64,000 nucleotides of DNA from GCA-003244245 sp036494005 (GCA_036494005.1 DASXOV010000128.1:1-64000); one strand, 5' to 3'; positions 27,395 through 36,990 are shown, counted from the first letter of the stretch. Notes: generated by a model not told the origin, from the letters alone. Program-made: numbers and translations.

Positions 27395-28334
27395 GCACGT
27401 CGGCCAGGGCGCTCGCCCCCGCGGTGACGACGGCGGGCACCCTGAGGTAGGAGTTCGCCGATGCCGAGCTCAGCACCACGACCACGTACCGCAGGTCCCC
27501 GCCCACCAGCCCGGTACTGGCCATCACCGCCTGGGATCCGCTGGTTCCCCAGCCCTGCTTGATCGCCCACGTGGTGTGCGGCAGACCGTTCGGAATGCCG
27601 AAGTACTGATCGAAACCGTCCGCGGCCGTCTGCGGAGCGTCGGAGAGCGCGCCGACCAGGAAGTCCCGGGTGGGCGCGGGCAGCTGGTCGGTGATGTACC
27701 GGTACACGGTCACCATGTCCTGGGCGGTGATCAGCGTGTCACCCCACTCGCCGGGATCGTCCGGCGGCCGGGTGCCGGTGAGCCCCAGCAGGGTGACCAT
27801 TCTGGTCACCAGCGCGGGGCCACCGTCGGCGCCCCAGAGGTTGTCGGCGATGCCGTCGTCGCTGTCGGCGAGCATCTGATGCAGCTGCTGTTGGGTCCCG
27901 CTGTCCGGGAGTGCCCAGTTGTTCGCAGCCAGGACGCCGAGCGCGATGAGCAGCTTCACCACGGACATGGCGGCGAACTGCTGGTCGGCGTTGTTGCTCG
28001 CCAGCACCGTGCCGGTCTGCCGGTCATACACCTCGAAACCGACATCGGCGCTGGGCAGCACCGCGAGCATGGTCTGTTGCACCCGCGCGGCCACCACGGC
28101 CGGGTCCACGGCGGGCAGCGCCGCAGGGGTCGCCACCGTCGTCGGCGGAGCGGTCGGCGGAGCGGGTGGAGGTGTACTGCTGGATGCGGTGCTGCTCGGC
28201 AGGCTGCGCGGGACCGCGGTCAGCCTCCTGACCGTGGCGGAGCGGTGCACGACCGGCGCCACCGCCACGGAGGCCAACCCACCACCGGCGGCACACACCA
28301 GAGCTGTGGTCGCCAGCACCAGGAGACGTTTCAT
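27375..28334 (-). CDS. Secreted serine hydrolase, class A beta-lactamase-like
   Basis: The 319-aa protein starts with a signal peptide or anchor (MKRLLVLATTALVCAAGGG), followed by a Pro/Ser/Thr linker (residues about 45-75) and a penicillin-recognising fold with SVVK (SxxK), SDDG (SDN-like) and KQGWG (KTG-like) motifs. It resembles LppW-like actinobacterial serine hydrolases whose substrate is unknown. True beta-lactamase activity is uncertain because the Glu166 region is not evident. Confidence 0.85.
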   Translation of the reverse strand: MKRLLVLATTALVCAAGGGLASVAVAPVVHRSATVRRLTAVPRSLPSSTASSSTPPPAPPTAPPTTVATPAALPAVDPAVVAARVQQTMLAVLPSADVGFEVYDRQTGTVLASNNADQQFAAMSVVKLLIALGVLAANNWALPDSGTQQQLHQMLADSDDGIADNLWGADGGPALVTRMVTLLGLTGTRPPDDPGEWGDTLITAQDMVTVYRYITDQLPAPTRDFLVGALSDAPQTAADGFDQYFGIPNGLPHTTWAIKQGWGTSGSQAVMASTGLVGGDLRYVVVVLSSASANSYLRVPAVVTAGASALADVLSLASP

Positions 28335-28466
28335 GCTTCAAGAGTCGCTGCGCGGAGCCAAGCTTTTACGCCTCGGGCAGATTTCTGGCCGAACCCTCAG
28401 CCGATCTCCAGGATTCTCCGGACCGGGCACGCCCGGTCGGGTGCGGCCACCACAAGTGCCGCAACA

Positions 28467-29051
28467 TCAACCACCCGATCTCGAGCGACGAAGGAAGGTC
28501 CGGCGCGGGGCGTTCGGATCCTTGGCGAACGCGGCGCGCATGGCGGGCCGGTTGGCCACGACCGCGAGGGCGGCCAGCGGGATGAGCTGCAGCACCTGCA
28601 CCACCCGCAGCCAGCCGGGATACTCCCCCGAGATCAGCAAGGATCCGACGGCCAGCAGCCCGGCCAAGGAGACTATCCGCACCCGCCAGTACGCCCGTCG
28701 GCTGCCCCCGTGCAGCCGCCGGGCCACCCAGACGTAGATCACCGCCACGATCACCACTGGGATCGGCCTGGTCCACAGCGTGATGGACAGCTGCTCCCTG
28801 GTCGCCTGCAGATCGTGCGCCGAGGGCGCCGGGCCGAGATGCCGGGCGAGTTGGTAGTCCAGGATGTTCTGGTGGAACAGCAAGGTCAGCACGGCGAACA
28901 CCGCGCTCATCCCCAGATTCACGAACAACAGGATGACTACGGTGCGGATCGCCTGCGTGGACGCCTGGTCCCGATCCGCGGTGCGTGCCGCCGCGATCGG
29001 TTCAGCCTGCTCCCCGGGCGAGATCTTCTGCTCTGTCACATCCGGTGACAC
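28467..29051 (-). CDS. Integral membrane protein, four helices
   Basis: The 194-aa protein has hydrophobic segments at about residues 37-60, 100-115, 126-143 and 150-168, and a basic C-terminus (RRTFLRRSRSGG). I know no functional assignment; similar small membrane proteins are common in actinomycetes. It stands alone between two short intergenic regions. Confidence 0.75.
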   Translation of the reverse strand: MSPDVTEQKISPGEQAEPIAAARTADRDQASTQAIRTVVILLFVNLGMSAVFAVLTLLFHQNILDYQLARHLGPAPSAHDLQATREQLSITLWTRPIPVVIVAVIYVWVARRLHGGSRRAYWRVRIVSLAGLLAVGSLLISGEYPGWLRVVQVLQLIPLAALAVVANRPAMRAAFAKDPNAPRRTFLRRSRSGG

Positions 29052-29200
29052 TACGTGCGCTCGGCGCGCCGGACGGCTCTTTTACCAAAGACTTACGTCT
29101 ACCTTCCCGCCGTCGTGAGGAAGGGGACTTCAGCTTGGGAAACCGGGAAGTGCAAGCAGTGGCGCTCCTGCTCGCGGCAGTCGTCAGCGCTCCAAGTCAG

Positions 29201-29251
29201 GCGGAGTCTTTGATACTGCGGAGTCTTTGATACGGCGGAGTCTTTGATACT
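29201..29251. repeat. Three tandem 17-bp units in an intergenic region
   Basis: GCGGAGTCTTTGATACT occurs at 29201, 29218 (one base shorter) and 29235. The surrounding 29052-29432 interval contains no supportable gene. The repeat is too short and spacer-free for a CRISPR. Confidence 0.85.
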
Positions 29252-29432
29252 CGGGCCGGGCGGCACCAGCACAGACGCCGGCGGGACATCGTCGACATCC
29301 TCCTAGATCTCAACGAATTTCCGGTGGCCGCACTCCTGGCTGAACGTATCCATCTGATCCGCAAGAGGTTTCCGGTACATACCCAGCCGGACCGGCGCCG
29401 CTGCTGATCGTGCGGTGGCGCCAGTTGCAGTA

Positions 29433-30344
29433 CTAGATCGTGCGGTAGTCGCGGGGGCTGTAGCGGGGACCGAACCGGGGGCGGCGGTGTCCGGAGGCCT
29501 CGATGTAGCGCACCGCGCGGTGCCGCTGCGGGATGTAGGGCGCCAGCACCGCCAGCATGCCCTCGTCGTCCAGCGGCTTGCCGAGCAGCGCGTACCCGAC
29601 GACGGACGGGATGTGAAAGTCCCCGATGCTCACCGCATCGGCGTCCGACCAGGCCCGCTGGGCCACCTCGGCTGCCGTCCACACGCCGATCCCGGGAACC
29701 AGGCAGAGCAGGTCTCGGGCGGCCTTGCCACCCAGCGCCACCGCACCCTCCAGCCGGTGCGCCACGGTGGCCGCCGCCAGCAGCGCCCGGCGCCGCGAGC
29801 GGTCCACCCCGGCCCGGTGCCACTCCCAGTCCGGGATCGCGCGCATCGCGGCCGACGTGGGCGGCAGCCGCAGTTCACCCGGCCCGGGAGCGGGTTCGCC
29901 GAAACGGCGGCACAGCTCACGCCAGGAGCGCCGGGCCTCGATGCCGGTGACCTTCTGTTCGAGCACCGCGGGCACCAGCACGTCCCACACCCGGCGGGTC
30001 GCACCGAGACGCAGCCCCGGCATCCGCCGCCTGACCTGCGCGATCAGCGGGTGGTGGGCCACGAAGCCGCTGTCGTCGTCATCGGCGCCGAGCAGCCCGG
30101 GGACACCGTCCAGAGTCCAGGCCGCGCCCGGTCCCCAAGCCGTGGCGTGCACCGTGGCGTCCGGTTCCCGCCGCAACGCCAGGGTGGCGGGGCCGTCAGG
30201 TGTGGTGCCCGCGCGCCACACGGTGCCGTCGGCGTCCACCCGCATGGTGGGGTCACCCCGGCCACGGTGCAGCGGAGCCAGCACCGCGAGCAGGTCCAAC
30301 GGGTAGCCCGGGGTCCAGGATCGACCCGGCGCGACGTCAGACAT
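29433..30344 (-). CDS. DNA-3-methyladenine glycosylase (AlkA-like, HhH-GPD)
   Basis: The 303-aa base-excision repair enzyme has the helix-hairpin-helix LVPGIGVWTAAEVAQRA and, after it, DADAVSIGDFHIP, where the Asp of GDFH is the HhH-GPD catalytic Asp. The N-terminal half (LVPAVLEQKVTG) also fits. It would remove alkylated purines from DNA. It follows the sugar nucleotidyltransferase gene by 18 bp. A tandem duplication of GACGTCAGACAT-like sequence at 30336-30375 surrounds the ATG. Confidence 0.9.
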   Translation of the reverse strand: MSDVAPGRSWTPGYPLDLLAVLAPLHRGRGDPTMRVDADGTVWRAGTTPDGPATLALRREPDATVHATAWGPGAAWTLDGVPGLLGADDDDSGFVAHHPLIAQVRRRMPGLRLGATRRVWDVLVPAVLEQKVTGIEARRSWRELCRRFGEPAPGPGELRLPPTSAAMRAIPDWEWHRAGVDRSRRRALLAAATVAHRLEGAVALGGKAARDLLCLVPGIGVWTAAEVAQRAWSDADAVSIGDFHIPSVVGYALLGKPLDDEGMLAVLAPYIPQRHRAVRYIEASGHRRPRFGPRYSPRDYRTI

Positions 30345-30362
30345 CGGTGACGTCAGACATTG

Positions 30363-31526
30363 TCAGACATCGGTGGAGAAGCGCACGCCCCCGGCTGGCA
30401 GTTCGACACCCGGCCAGACCCGCAGACCGTCGCGCAGCTCGCAGCGGGCACCGACCACCGCGCCGTCACCGATCACGACATCGTGCAGCACGGCGTCGGG
30501 CCCCACCTGCGCGTCGGCGCCCAGCACGCTGCGGTGCAGCTGCGCGCCGGGACCGATCCGCGAGAAGTCCATCACCACCGACCCGATCACCTGTGCCCCG
30601 CTGTCCACCACGGCGCCCGCACCCACCACGGACCCACCCGCGACCCGCGCCCGTGGATGCACCTTCGCGCCCGGCAGCAGCAGCGCCTCCCCCACCGGCC
30701 CGGGCAGCGCGGGTGAGGGAGCCAGCCCGCGCACCAGATCGGCCGAGCCCTGCACGTAGGCCGCCGGGGTGCCCAGGTCCAGCCAGTAGGACTCGTCCAC
30801 GTGTGCCTGCACCCGGGCCCCGGCGGCGAGCAACCCGGGGAAGGTCTCGCGCTCCACCGACACCGCGCGCCCGGCCGGGATCGAGTCGATCACCTCACGA
30901 CGGAACACGTAACAACCGGCGTTGATCTGGTCGGTCGGCGGGTTGCCGGTCTTCTCCAGGAATTCGAGTACCCGGCCGTCGGGCGTGGTGGGCACGCAGC
31001 CGAACGCCCGGGGGTCGGGCACCCGCACCAGGTGCAGGGTCACGTCCGCCGCGGCGCGGCGGTGCGTCGCCACCACCTCCGCCGGGTCGAGGCCGGAGAG
31101 CACGTCGCCGTTGAACACCAGCACGTCGGGCTCGGTCAGTGCCGACGCGACGTTGCGGATGCCGCCCCCGGTGCCCAGCGGCTCGTCTTCGACGACGTAG
31201 TCCATCGCCAGACCGAGCGCGGAGCCGTCGCCGAAGTAGGTGGCGAACACCTCGGCGCGGTAGGAGGTACCCAGCACCACATGCCGCACCCCGGCGGCGC
31301 GGATCCGGGCCAGCAGGTGGGTCAGGAACGGCACCCCCGCGGTCGGCAGCATCGGTTTGGGTGCCGACAGGGTCAGCGGACGCATCCGAGTACCCATCCC
31401 CCCCACCAGTACCACCGCCTCCACACCCGGCAGCGGCGCGGGGTCCACGATGGAGGGGTCCACGATGGAAGGATCCGCTGTGGACGAGTCTGTAGTGGAA
31501 GGGTCTGCTGTGGAACTCGAAACCAC
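30363..31526 (-). CDS. NDP-sugar pyrophosphorylase, mannose-1-phosphate guanylyltransferase-like
   Basis: The 387-aa protein combines an N-terminal nucleotidyltransferase (VVLVGGMGTRMRPLTLSAPKPMLP, with the GGxGTR and KPM motifs at about residues 38-60) with a C-terminal left-handed beta-helix of hexapeptide repeats. It resembles the actinobacterial ManB/Rv3264c group making GDP-mannose for mannolipids and wall glycans. GTG 31526 follows AGGAGG. The first 30 residues are unusual 5-residue repeats (xxDPS) not found in the family. Confidence 0.88.
   Translation of the reverse strand: MVSSSTADPSTTDSSTADPSIVDPSIVDPAPLPGVEAVVLVGGMGTRMRPLTLSAPKPMLPTAGVPFLTHLLARIRAAGVRHVVLGTSYRAEVFATYFGDGSALGLAMDYVVEDEPLGTGGGIRNVASALTEPDVLVFNGDVLSGLDPAEVVATHRRAAADVTLHLVRVPDPRAFGCVPTTPDGRVLEFLEKTGNPPTDQINAGCYVFRREVIDSIPAGRAVSVERETFPGLLAAGARVQAHVDESYWLDLGTPAAYVQGSADLVRGLAPSPALPGPVGEALLLPGAKVHPRARVAGGSVVGAGAVVDSGAQVIGSVVMDFSRIGPGAQLHRSVLGADAQVGPDAVLHDVVIGDGAVVGARCELRDGLRVWPGVELPAGGVRFSTDV
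31442..31518. repeat. 15-bp degenerate tandem repeats encoding the leader of the pyrophosphorylase
   Basis: Five units related to TCCACGATGGAGGGG succeed one another with a 15-bp period. On the coding strand they give TADPS/TTDSS/IVDPS-type pentapeptides ahead of the catalytic domain. Confidence 0.8.
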
Positions 31527-31724
31527 GGCATGTCCTCCTGGAATGTTCTCTGAACAGTAAACGGGGCGCTAGTCTGGCCCCCGGATGCCGCGACGCGGCA
31601 ACCGGACGGTGCGGGCCCGGTGGTGACCCCGGTAGTGACCCTGCCACGACGGCCCGGCAAGGCGTTGTGAAGGGTCCGCTGTCGGGAGCCCCGAGGGGCC
31701 GCACGAAAGAAGGAGGCGCAGCCG

Positions 31725-31973
31725 GTGGATGCCCTGGATCGCGCCGACCAGACCCTGGCCCGGGCCCAAGCTCGCCGAGCCGGCGTCGTCACCCCCGATT
31801 CGGCGACGTCGCCGATGGACCACAGAAACACGGTGCAGATCCCGCGCTCGCTGGTGGAAGCCGCGGAGCACGATGACGGCGATCCCGATTCGACGATCGT
31901 GATTCCATCCGCGACCGACGATCCCCGAGCGGGTGCCCTGGGTGGCTTCGGCCCGGTCCGCCCACGCCGCTGA
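31725..31973 (+). CDS. Small conserved hypothetical protein
   Basis: The frame encodes 82 residues from GTG 31725, preceded by an excellent AAGGAGG. It is hydrophilic, with MDALDRADQTLARAQARRAG followed by SPMDHRNTVQIPR and an acidic middle. There is no membrane segment and no known function. The strong ribosome-binding site and codon bias support a real gene. It lies between a sugar nucleotidyltransferase and a secreted hydrolase. Confidence 0.6.
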   Translation: MDALDRADQTLARAQARRAGVVTPDSATSPMDHRNTVQIPRSLVEAAEHDDGDPDSTIVIPSATDDPRAGALGGFGPVRPRR

Positions 31974-32112
31974 CGTTGCCCTGACCTCAACGTGACGTCG
32001 TCCTGACACCAAACCGGTCACGTACGGTCTCTTTCGTGAACTCTGAGTAACCATCCATTACCCAACTCGTTGGCCCAGAGCGCCGAGTCGAATCTCACGA
32101 GATGGGTGGACG

Positions 32113-33213
32113 ATGCCGAGAAGACTGACCAGGAAACTGAGTTCCGCGGCGGCGGGCCTGCTGGCCGTGCTGGCCACGACGGTGCTGACGACCGCCGGGC
32201 CGGCCACCGCACAGCCGGGCCAGGGCCCGGTTGTCAGCCCAGTTGTCGAGGTACCCGTGACCTTCAGCGTCAAGAACACCAACCACACCGCGGTGGTATG
32301 CCAGAGCGACGGGAAGGACTACACGGTCCGCGGGCACATCGTGGCCCCGGCCGCCGCGCTGGACCAGCGCACTGCAGTGGACCAACACAGCTCCGCGACG
32401 TTGTACCTGCACGCGGTCACCTGGGGCGAGTACTACTTCAACTTCAAGGGCGTACCGGACTACGACTTCGCCACCCAGCTCGCCGAACGCGGTCACACCT
32501 CGGTGATCATCGACCGGCTCGGCTACGGGGCGAGCGACAAGCCGCCGGGCGACGCCACCTGCTTCGGTTCGGAGGCCGACGTCGCCCACCAGATGGTCCA
32601 GGCGCTGCGCAACGGCAGCTACCAGGCCGAGTCACATGCGCCGGTGAAGTTCGGCAAGGTCAACATCGGCGGATCGTCGGTGGGCGGGCTGACCTCGCAC
32701 ATCGAGGCCTACACCTTCAAGGACGTCGACGCCGTCATCAACATGGCCTGGGGCGACTTCGCCGCCACCCCGTTCACCGTCCAGGAGGTGGCCGACGTGC
32801 TGAGCCGCTGCGCACAGGGCGGCGATCCGGGAGCTCAGCCGGGCTACGCGGCGTTCTTCAAGAACTCCCGCGACAAGTTCTACTTCAACAGCGCCACGTC
32901 CGATGTCCGGGCCGCGGTCCCGCCGTTGAACCCGGACCCGTGTGGCCAGCTGGAGTCGATCCCGGCCGGGATCGCGACCGATGTGGCGCTGCTCGGGACG
33001 ATCAACGTCCCGGTGCAGGTGATCTTCGGGGACGCCGACGCGGTGTTCGGGCCACAGCCGCTGGTCGCCAACGAGCAGGCCGCCCGCTATACCGGCAGCC
33101 CCAAGGTCACCACGACGATCATTCCGGCGGCCTCGCACTATCCGCTGATCGAGGCCAACCACCTCCAGATGGTCGACGGCGTGGACAAGTTCCTGACCGA
33201 GAACGGTTCCTGA
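32113..33213 (+). CDS. Secreted alpha/beta hydrolase
   Basis: The 366-aa protein has a signal peptide (MPRRLTRKLSSAAAGLLAVLATTVLT...ATAQ). The mature part has HAVTWGEYYFNF, a strand ending DRLGYGASD, the nucleophile elbow GGSSVGG (Ser about 194), an acid in FGDADAVFG and the catalytic His in AASHYPLIEA. This is a lipase/esterase-like fold exported to the wall or medium. The substrate is unknown. Confidence 0.87.
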   Translation: MPRRLTRKLSSAAAGLLAVLATTVLTTAGPATAQPGQGPVVSPVVEVPVTFSVKNTNHTAVVCQSDGKDYTVRGHIVAPAAALDQRTAVDQHSSATLYLHAVTWGEYYFNFKGVPDYDFATQLAERGHTSVIIDRLGYGASDKPPGDATCFGSEADVAHQMVQALRNGSYQAESHAPVKFGKVNIGGSSVGGLTSHIEAYTFKDVDAVINMAWGDFAATPFTVQEVADVLSRCAQGGDPGAQPGYAAFFKNSRDKFYFNSATSDVRAAVPPLNPDPCGQLESIPAGIATDVALLGTINVPVQVIFGDADAVFGPQPLVANEQAARYTGSPKVTTTIIPAASHYPLIEANHLQMVDGVDKFLTENGS

Positions 33214-33235
33214 CCGCTACACCGCAGCTCATCCC

Positions 33236-33268
33236 GGGTGGCCCCCTGATCAGTCAGCGGGGCCGCCC
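33236..33268. terminator. Hairpin between convergent genes
   Basis: GGGTGGCCCC (33236-33245) pairs with GGGGCCGCCC (33259-33268), nine of ten bases plus one G-U. It lies between the stops of the secreted hydrolase and the monooxygenase, so it may terminate both directions. Confidence 0.55.
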
Positions 33269-33591
33269 CGGGCCGGAGCGAGTTCCGCCATGGTCGACCA
33301 TCCGTTACCGGGTACCTCGACGTTGACGATCTCCGGGGTCTTCGCGATCGCGTCCGGAATCCGGGCCATCGCGGTCTTGAAATGGTCGGAGTTCACGTGC
33401 GCCTCGCCCGCTTCGCGGGATTCGAACGCCTCTAGCAGGATGAACTGCTCAGGCGTGTCGACGCTCCTGGACCACTCGAAGAAGAGGTTGCCCGGCTCCT
33501 GCCGGGTGGCCTGGGTGAAGTCCTCGACGAACGTGAGCCACTCATCGCTGCGCTCGGGACGAACAGTGAATTTGACGACGATGAAGATCAT
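33250..33591 (-). CDS. Antibiotic biosynthesis monooxygenase (ABM) domain protein
   Basis: The 113-aa dimeric alpha-beta barrel has IFIVVKFTVRPERSDEWL, ATRQEPGNLFFEWSRS, FILLEAFESREAGEAH and HVNSDHFKTAM, all typical of ABM/YgiN-like quinol monooxygenases. It may act on quinols or reactive metabolites. The frame is open far upstream, but ATG 33591 matches the usual start of the family. Confidence 0.88.
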   Translation of the reverse strand: MIFIVVKFTVRPERSDEWLTFVEDFTQATRQEPGNLFFEWSRSVDTPEQFILLEAFESREAGEAHVNSDHFKTAMARIPDAIAKTPEIVNVEVPGNGWSTMAELAPARGGPAD

Positions 33592-33683
33592 CGGTTGCTC
33601 CCTGACGTTGCTTTTCCCGGCGCCCGGACCGGCAGACCCGCCTCCCGGCTGCGTCGAGCAGTTGTTGGTCGACAATCGGCCAC

Positions 33684-34589
33684 CTATGTCAGTCGGTCGG
33701 TCGGTACCGACCTGCCCGTCACCGCAGCGTGACCGCGGCGCATCAGCCGGGACCGTGCGGCCAGCCCGGCGCGCAGCCCCAGCCGCAGCGGCGCGTGCAG
33801 CGCGCCGGGATGGCGGTCGGCGAGATAGCGGTAGGTGCTGCGGTGGTGCTCGGCGAGCATCTGCTCGCCCACCCGGCCGGTCGAGTGTCCACCGAGGTGG
33901 ATGACCTCCGCGGTCGGCACGTAGACGTTGAGCCAGCCGGCCCGGCCCAGCCGGTCGCCGAGGTCCACATCCTCGAAGTACATGAAGTACCGGGAGTCGA
34001 ACCCGCTCACGGACTCGAACGCCATCCGCCGCAGCAGCAGGCATGAGCCGGACAGCCACTCGGCGGGGCGCTCGCCGAGCGCGGCGTCGGACTGGCGGTA
34101 GAGCCTGGTCCAGGGATTCCCCGGCCAGACCGGGCCGAACACCGCGTGCCCGATTCCCCGGCCGAGCGAGGGCAGTAGCCGCGCGGACGGGTACACCGCC
34201 CCATCCGGCTCCCGGATCAGCGGCCCCAGCGCACCCGCCCTCGGCCAGCGCAGGCCCGCCGCGAGCAGTTCGTCGAGGCTGCCGGGAGCCCACTCGATGT
34301 CCGGGTTGGCCACCACCACCCAGCCCACCTCGGGTCCCAGTTCCACGACCCCGCGGTTGGCGGCGGTGCCGTATCCCACGTTCTCCCCGATGCGCAGCAG
34401 TGACACCCCGTCCCGGCCCGCCGCGCGTTCCGGAGCGCCGTCGGTGGAGCCGTTGTCGGCCAGCAGCACCCGCACCGGCCTGCTGGTGGCCTTGACCAGC
34501 GAGTCGAGGAACGTGTCGAGCGTCTCGCCCGGCGAGTAGGTCACCGTGACCACGGCGAGTTCCTGGCCGAACCGGCTGCGGGGAGTCAC
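33684..34589 (-). CDS. wbbL: Glycosyltransferase family 2, WbbL-like rhamnosyltransferase
   Basis: The 301-aa GT2 has AVVTVTYSPGETL, LLADNGSTDGAPE, NVGYGTAANRG, the DxD-like NPDIEW, and SGSCLLLRRMAFESVSGFD followed by MYFEDVDLGDRLGRAG. These match WbbL-type dTDP-rhamnose:GlcNAc-PP-decaprenyl transferases that build the arabinogalactan linker. In mycobacteria wbbL is flanked by rmlD and manB homologues; both are present in this window but separated. Confidence 0.8.
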   Translation of the reverse strand: MTPRSRFGQELAVVTVTYSPGETLDTFLDSLVKATSRPVRVLLADNGSTDGAPERAAGRDGVSLLRIGENVGYGTAANRGVVELGPEVGWVVVANPDIEWAPGSLDELLAAGLRWPRAGALGPLIREPDGAVYPSARLLPSLGRGIGHAVFGPVWPGNPWTRLYRQSDAALGERPAEWLSGSCLLLRRMAFESVSGFDSRYFMYFEDVDLGDRLGRAGWLNVYVPTAEVIHLGGHSTGRVGEQMLAEHHRSTYRYLADRHPGALHAPLRLGLRAGLAARSRLMRRGHAAVTGRSVPTDRLT

Positions 34590-34639
34590 GACGTCCGATT
34601 GTGCACCCCGGCGCCCGGGACCTGGCGATCGGGACGGAG

Positions 34640-35803
34640 CTAGCGGGACCGGCCGTGCACCTGCACCGCCCTGGCGTAGGCCTCCCGGTGCCGGACCGCG
34701 CTGCTCGCCCAGGAGAACTCCTTGGCTCTGCGTTGCGCGGCAGCCGAGAGCTCCGCGCGCCGCGCCGGGTCGTCGAGCAACTCGACGATCCCGGCGGCGA
34801 TGTCGCCTGCCCCGATACCGCAGTAGGCCACCGCGTCGCCACCGACCTCGGGCAGCGACAGCCGCCGGGTGGTGAGCACCGCGGCACCCGCGGCCATCGC
34901 CTCCAGCACGGGCAGCCCGAACCCCTCACCCAGCGAGGGATAGACCACCAGCGCCGCGCCGCCGAGGAATCCGGAGAGCTCACCCAGCGGGAGGTAGCCC
35001 GCCCGGATCACCCGGACCCGATGCGGCACCACTTCCAGCGCGCGCTCCACCTGGCCGTCCCAGCCGGGCTGCCCGGCCAGCACCAGGGCCGGCGGGTCCT
35101 CCGCGCCGCCGCCGGCCAGTAGCTGGCTCGCCCTGGCGAACCCGCGGATCAGCGCAGGCACGTTCTTGCGCGGCTCCAACGCCCCCAGAAACGCCACGTA
35201 CCGGCTGCGCCCGAGGCCCAACCGCTGCCGCACCGCGGCCACCTCGTCGGGTGAGGGCGGATGGAAGCGGTCGGCCTCCACGCCGTGGTGCACCACGTGC
35301 AGCCGCCTGCGATCGGCACCCGCGACACGACCGAGCTCGCGGGCCGCCGAGTCGCTGGGTACCACACACAGCGCGGCCCGGCGCAGCGAGGTCCGGGTCC
35401 AGGCACGGAAGAAGCGTGACTTGACCGGTGAGTGCAGCCGCGAGTCGGTGAAGAAGGTCGCGTCGTGCAACGTGACCACGGTGGCCGCCGGGCTGGCCAG
35501 CGGCATGGTGTAATGCGGGCAGTGCAGCACGTCGGCCCGCACCCGCCGGACCAGCCGGGGCAGTGTGGTCTGCTCCCAGGTCAGCCGGGCGGTGCGGGTG
35601 GCGACCTGCTCGGCGATCGGCAGGATCTCGGCGTGCGGGGCCAGTTCGGCGTACAGCGCGGTGTCCCGGACCTGGCATAGCACGACGGGAGCCGCGCCGT
35701 CGGCATCCAGCGCGGCGATCAGGGAGTCCACGTAGCGGCCGACGCCGCCGCGGTCGGCTGGAACCGCCGTCGCATCGATCGCTACGCGGGGCTCGGTGAA
35801 CAC
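34640..35803 (-). CDS. Glycosyltransferase family 4
   Basis: The 387-aa GT-B enzyme has N-terminal GGVGRYVDSLIAAL, DVLHCPHYTMPL, a central LGALEPRKNVPALI, and C-terminal PSLGEGFGLPVLEAMAAG with the EGFGxPxxE donor-binding motif. It is most like the mannosyl/rhamnosyl GT4s of wall polysaccharides. It is in a row with three other glycosyltransferases. Confidence 0.9.
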   Translation of the reverse strand: MFTEPRVAIDATAVPADRGGVGRYVDSLIAALDADGAAPVVLCQVRDTALYAELAPHAEILPIAEQVATRTARLTWEQTTLPRLVRRVRADVLHCPHYTMPLASPAATVVTLHDATFFTDSRLHSPVKSRFFRAWTRTSLRRAALCVVPSDSAARELGRVAGADRRRLHVVHHGVEADRFHPPSPDEVAAVRQRLGLGRSRYVAFLGALEPRKNVPALIRGFARASQLLAGGGAEDPPALVLAGQPGWDGQVERALEVVPHRVRVIRAGYLPLGELSGFLGGAALVVYPSLGEGFGLPVLEAMAAGAAVLTTRRLSLPEVGGDAVAYCGIGAGDIAAGIVELLDDPARRAELSAAAQRRAKEFSWASSAVRHREAYARAVQVHGRSR

Positions 35804-35858
35804 GGAGGGAGCCTACGACGACACGTAACGTAATTAGCCCTCATGGGCTAGCTCGTGT

Positions 35859-36989
35859 TCAACTCATCGGCCGAGCCTGATACAACTCAAGGTGTACACC
35901 CCAGACCCGGCGGGCGGTGTGCTCCCACGTGAACCGCTCAGCGCGGCGCCGGCCGGCGGCGATCATCGCCTCCGCCGCGGCCGGCGCGGATACCACGGCG
36001 CGCAGCGCGGCGGCCAGCGCGGCGGGGTTGCCCCGCTCGAAGCTCACCCCCGCCCCGCCCGCGACCTCGATCAGTGCCGGCGCGTCGGAGTGCACCACCG
36101 GCACCCCGGCGGCCATCGCCTCCAGCACCGGCAGGCCGAAGCCCTCCGCCTGGCTCGGAGCGGCGAGCACGGATGCCCGGCGCAGCACCACGGCCAGTTC
36201 GGCGTCGCTGATCCGGCCCAGCACGCGCACCCGGCCCGGCGCCAGCCCGGCCCGCCGCGCGACCTCGGCGGGGTCGATCCGTCCCCAGCCCTGCTGCCCG
36301 GCCAGCAGCAGCGGCAGGTCCGGCGCATGCGGCTGCGCCAGGGCGGCGATCAGGATGTCGATCCCCTTGCGTGGCTCCAGGGTGCCCACCGCGAGCACGT
36401 AACCCGGGGGCAGGTCCAGCCGGTCCGCGATCGCGGTGGCCTGCGACCTGGCCACCGGCCCGGTCACCGCCGCGCTGACCCCCGCACCGACCACGTGCAC
36501 CGCGGCCAGGCAGGCGACGTGCCGGGGCAGGTCGTCGGCCACCGCGGCGGTGGGTACCGCCAGGGCATCGGCGCGCCGCGCCGCCCGCCCGATCATCCGG
36601 CGATGCCAGCCGACCCCGCGCCGGGTCAGCCCGTCCGGATGCGTCCACGGCACCGTGTCGTGCACGGTGACCACCAGATCACGCCCCCGCCGGGCGCCGG
36701 GTGGGGCCAGCGGGGTGGGCGCGTGCACGGTGTCCCCACCCGGCCACAGCGGCACACCGGAATCCCAGGCCGCGATGAGCGCCTGGCGCGGCAGCGGCAG
36801 CAGGTGCGGGCCCTCGACACCGGGGATCATCGCCGGGCTGGGATCGGCGTGCCGCGCCACCGCGCTGCCCACCGTCCAGCCGGGCGGTGCCGTCGCCGCC
36901 AGCGCGGCCGTGAGTTCGCGGGAGTACCGCCCGGTGCCGCCCGGGACCGGCGCGAGCACCTGCTCCAGCACCACGACCAGCTTGGGCAC
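35859..36989 (-). CDS. Glycosyltransferase family 4
   Basis: The 376-aa GT-B protein has the same layout as its neighbour: GGTGRYSRELTAAL, VVTVHDTVPWTHP, VGTLEPRKGIDILI and PSQAEGFGLPVLEAMAAG. It probably arose by duplication with the adjacent GT4 at 34640. GTG 36989 is used. Immediately upstream are three 18-bp tandem units, two of which contain ATG codons in other frames. A short stem (TAGCCC/GGGCTA at 35835-35850) separates it from the next GT4. Confidence 0.9.
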   Translation of the reverse strand: MPKLVVVLEQVLAPVPGGTGRYSRELTAALAATAPPGWTVGSAVARHADPSPAMIPGVEGPHLLPLPRQALIAAWDSGVPLWPGGDTVHAPTPLAPPGARRGRDLVVTVHDTVPWTHPDGLTRRGVGWHRRMIGRAARRADALAVPTAAVADDLPRHVACLAAVHVVGAGVSAAVTGPVARSQATAIADRLDLPPGYVLAVGTLEPRKGIDILIAALAQPHAPDLPLLLAGQQGWGRIDPAEVARRAGLAPGRVRVLGRISDAELAVVLRRASVLAAPSQAEGFGLPVLEAMAAGVPVVHSDAPALIEVAGGAGVSFERGNPAALAAALRAVVSAPAAAEAMIAAGRRRAERFTWEHTARRVWGVHLELYQARPMS

Positions 36990-36990
36990 G

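Noticed and set aside
29201..29251. CRISPR or att-site repeat
   Set aside because: 17-bp direct units without spacers; no integrase or cas gene nearby.
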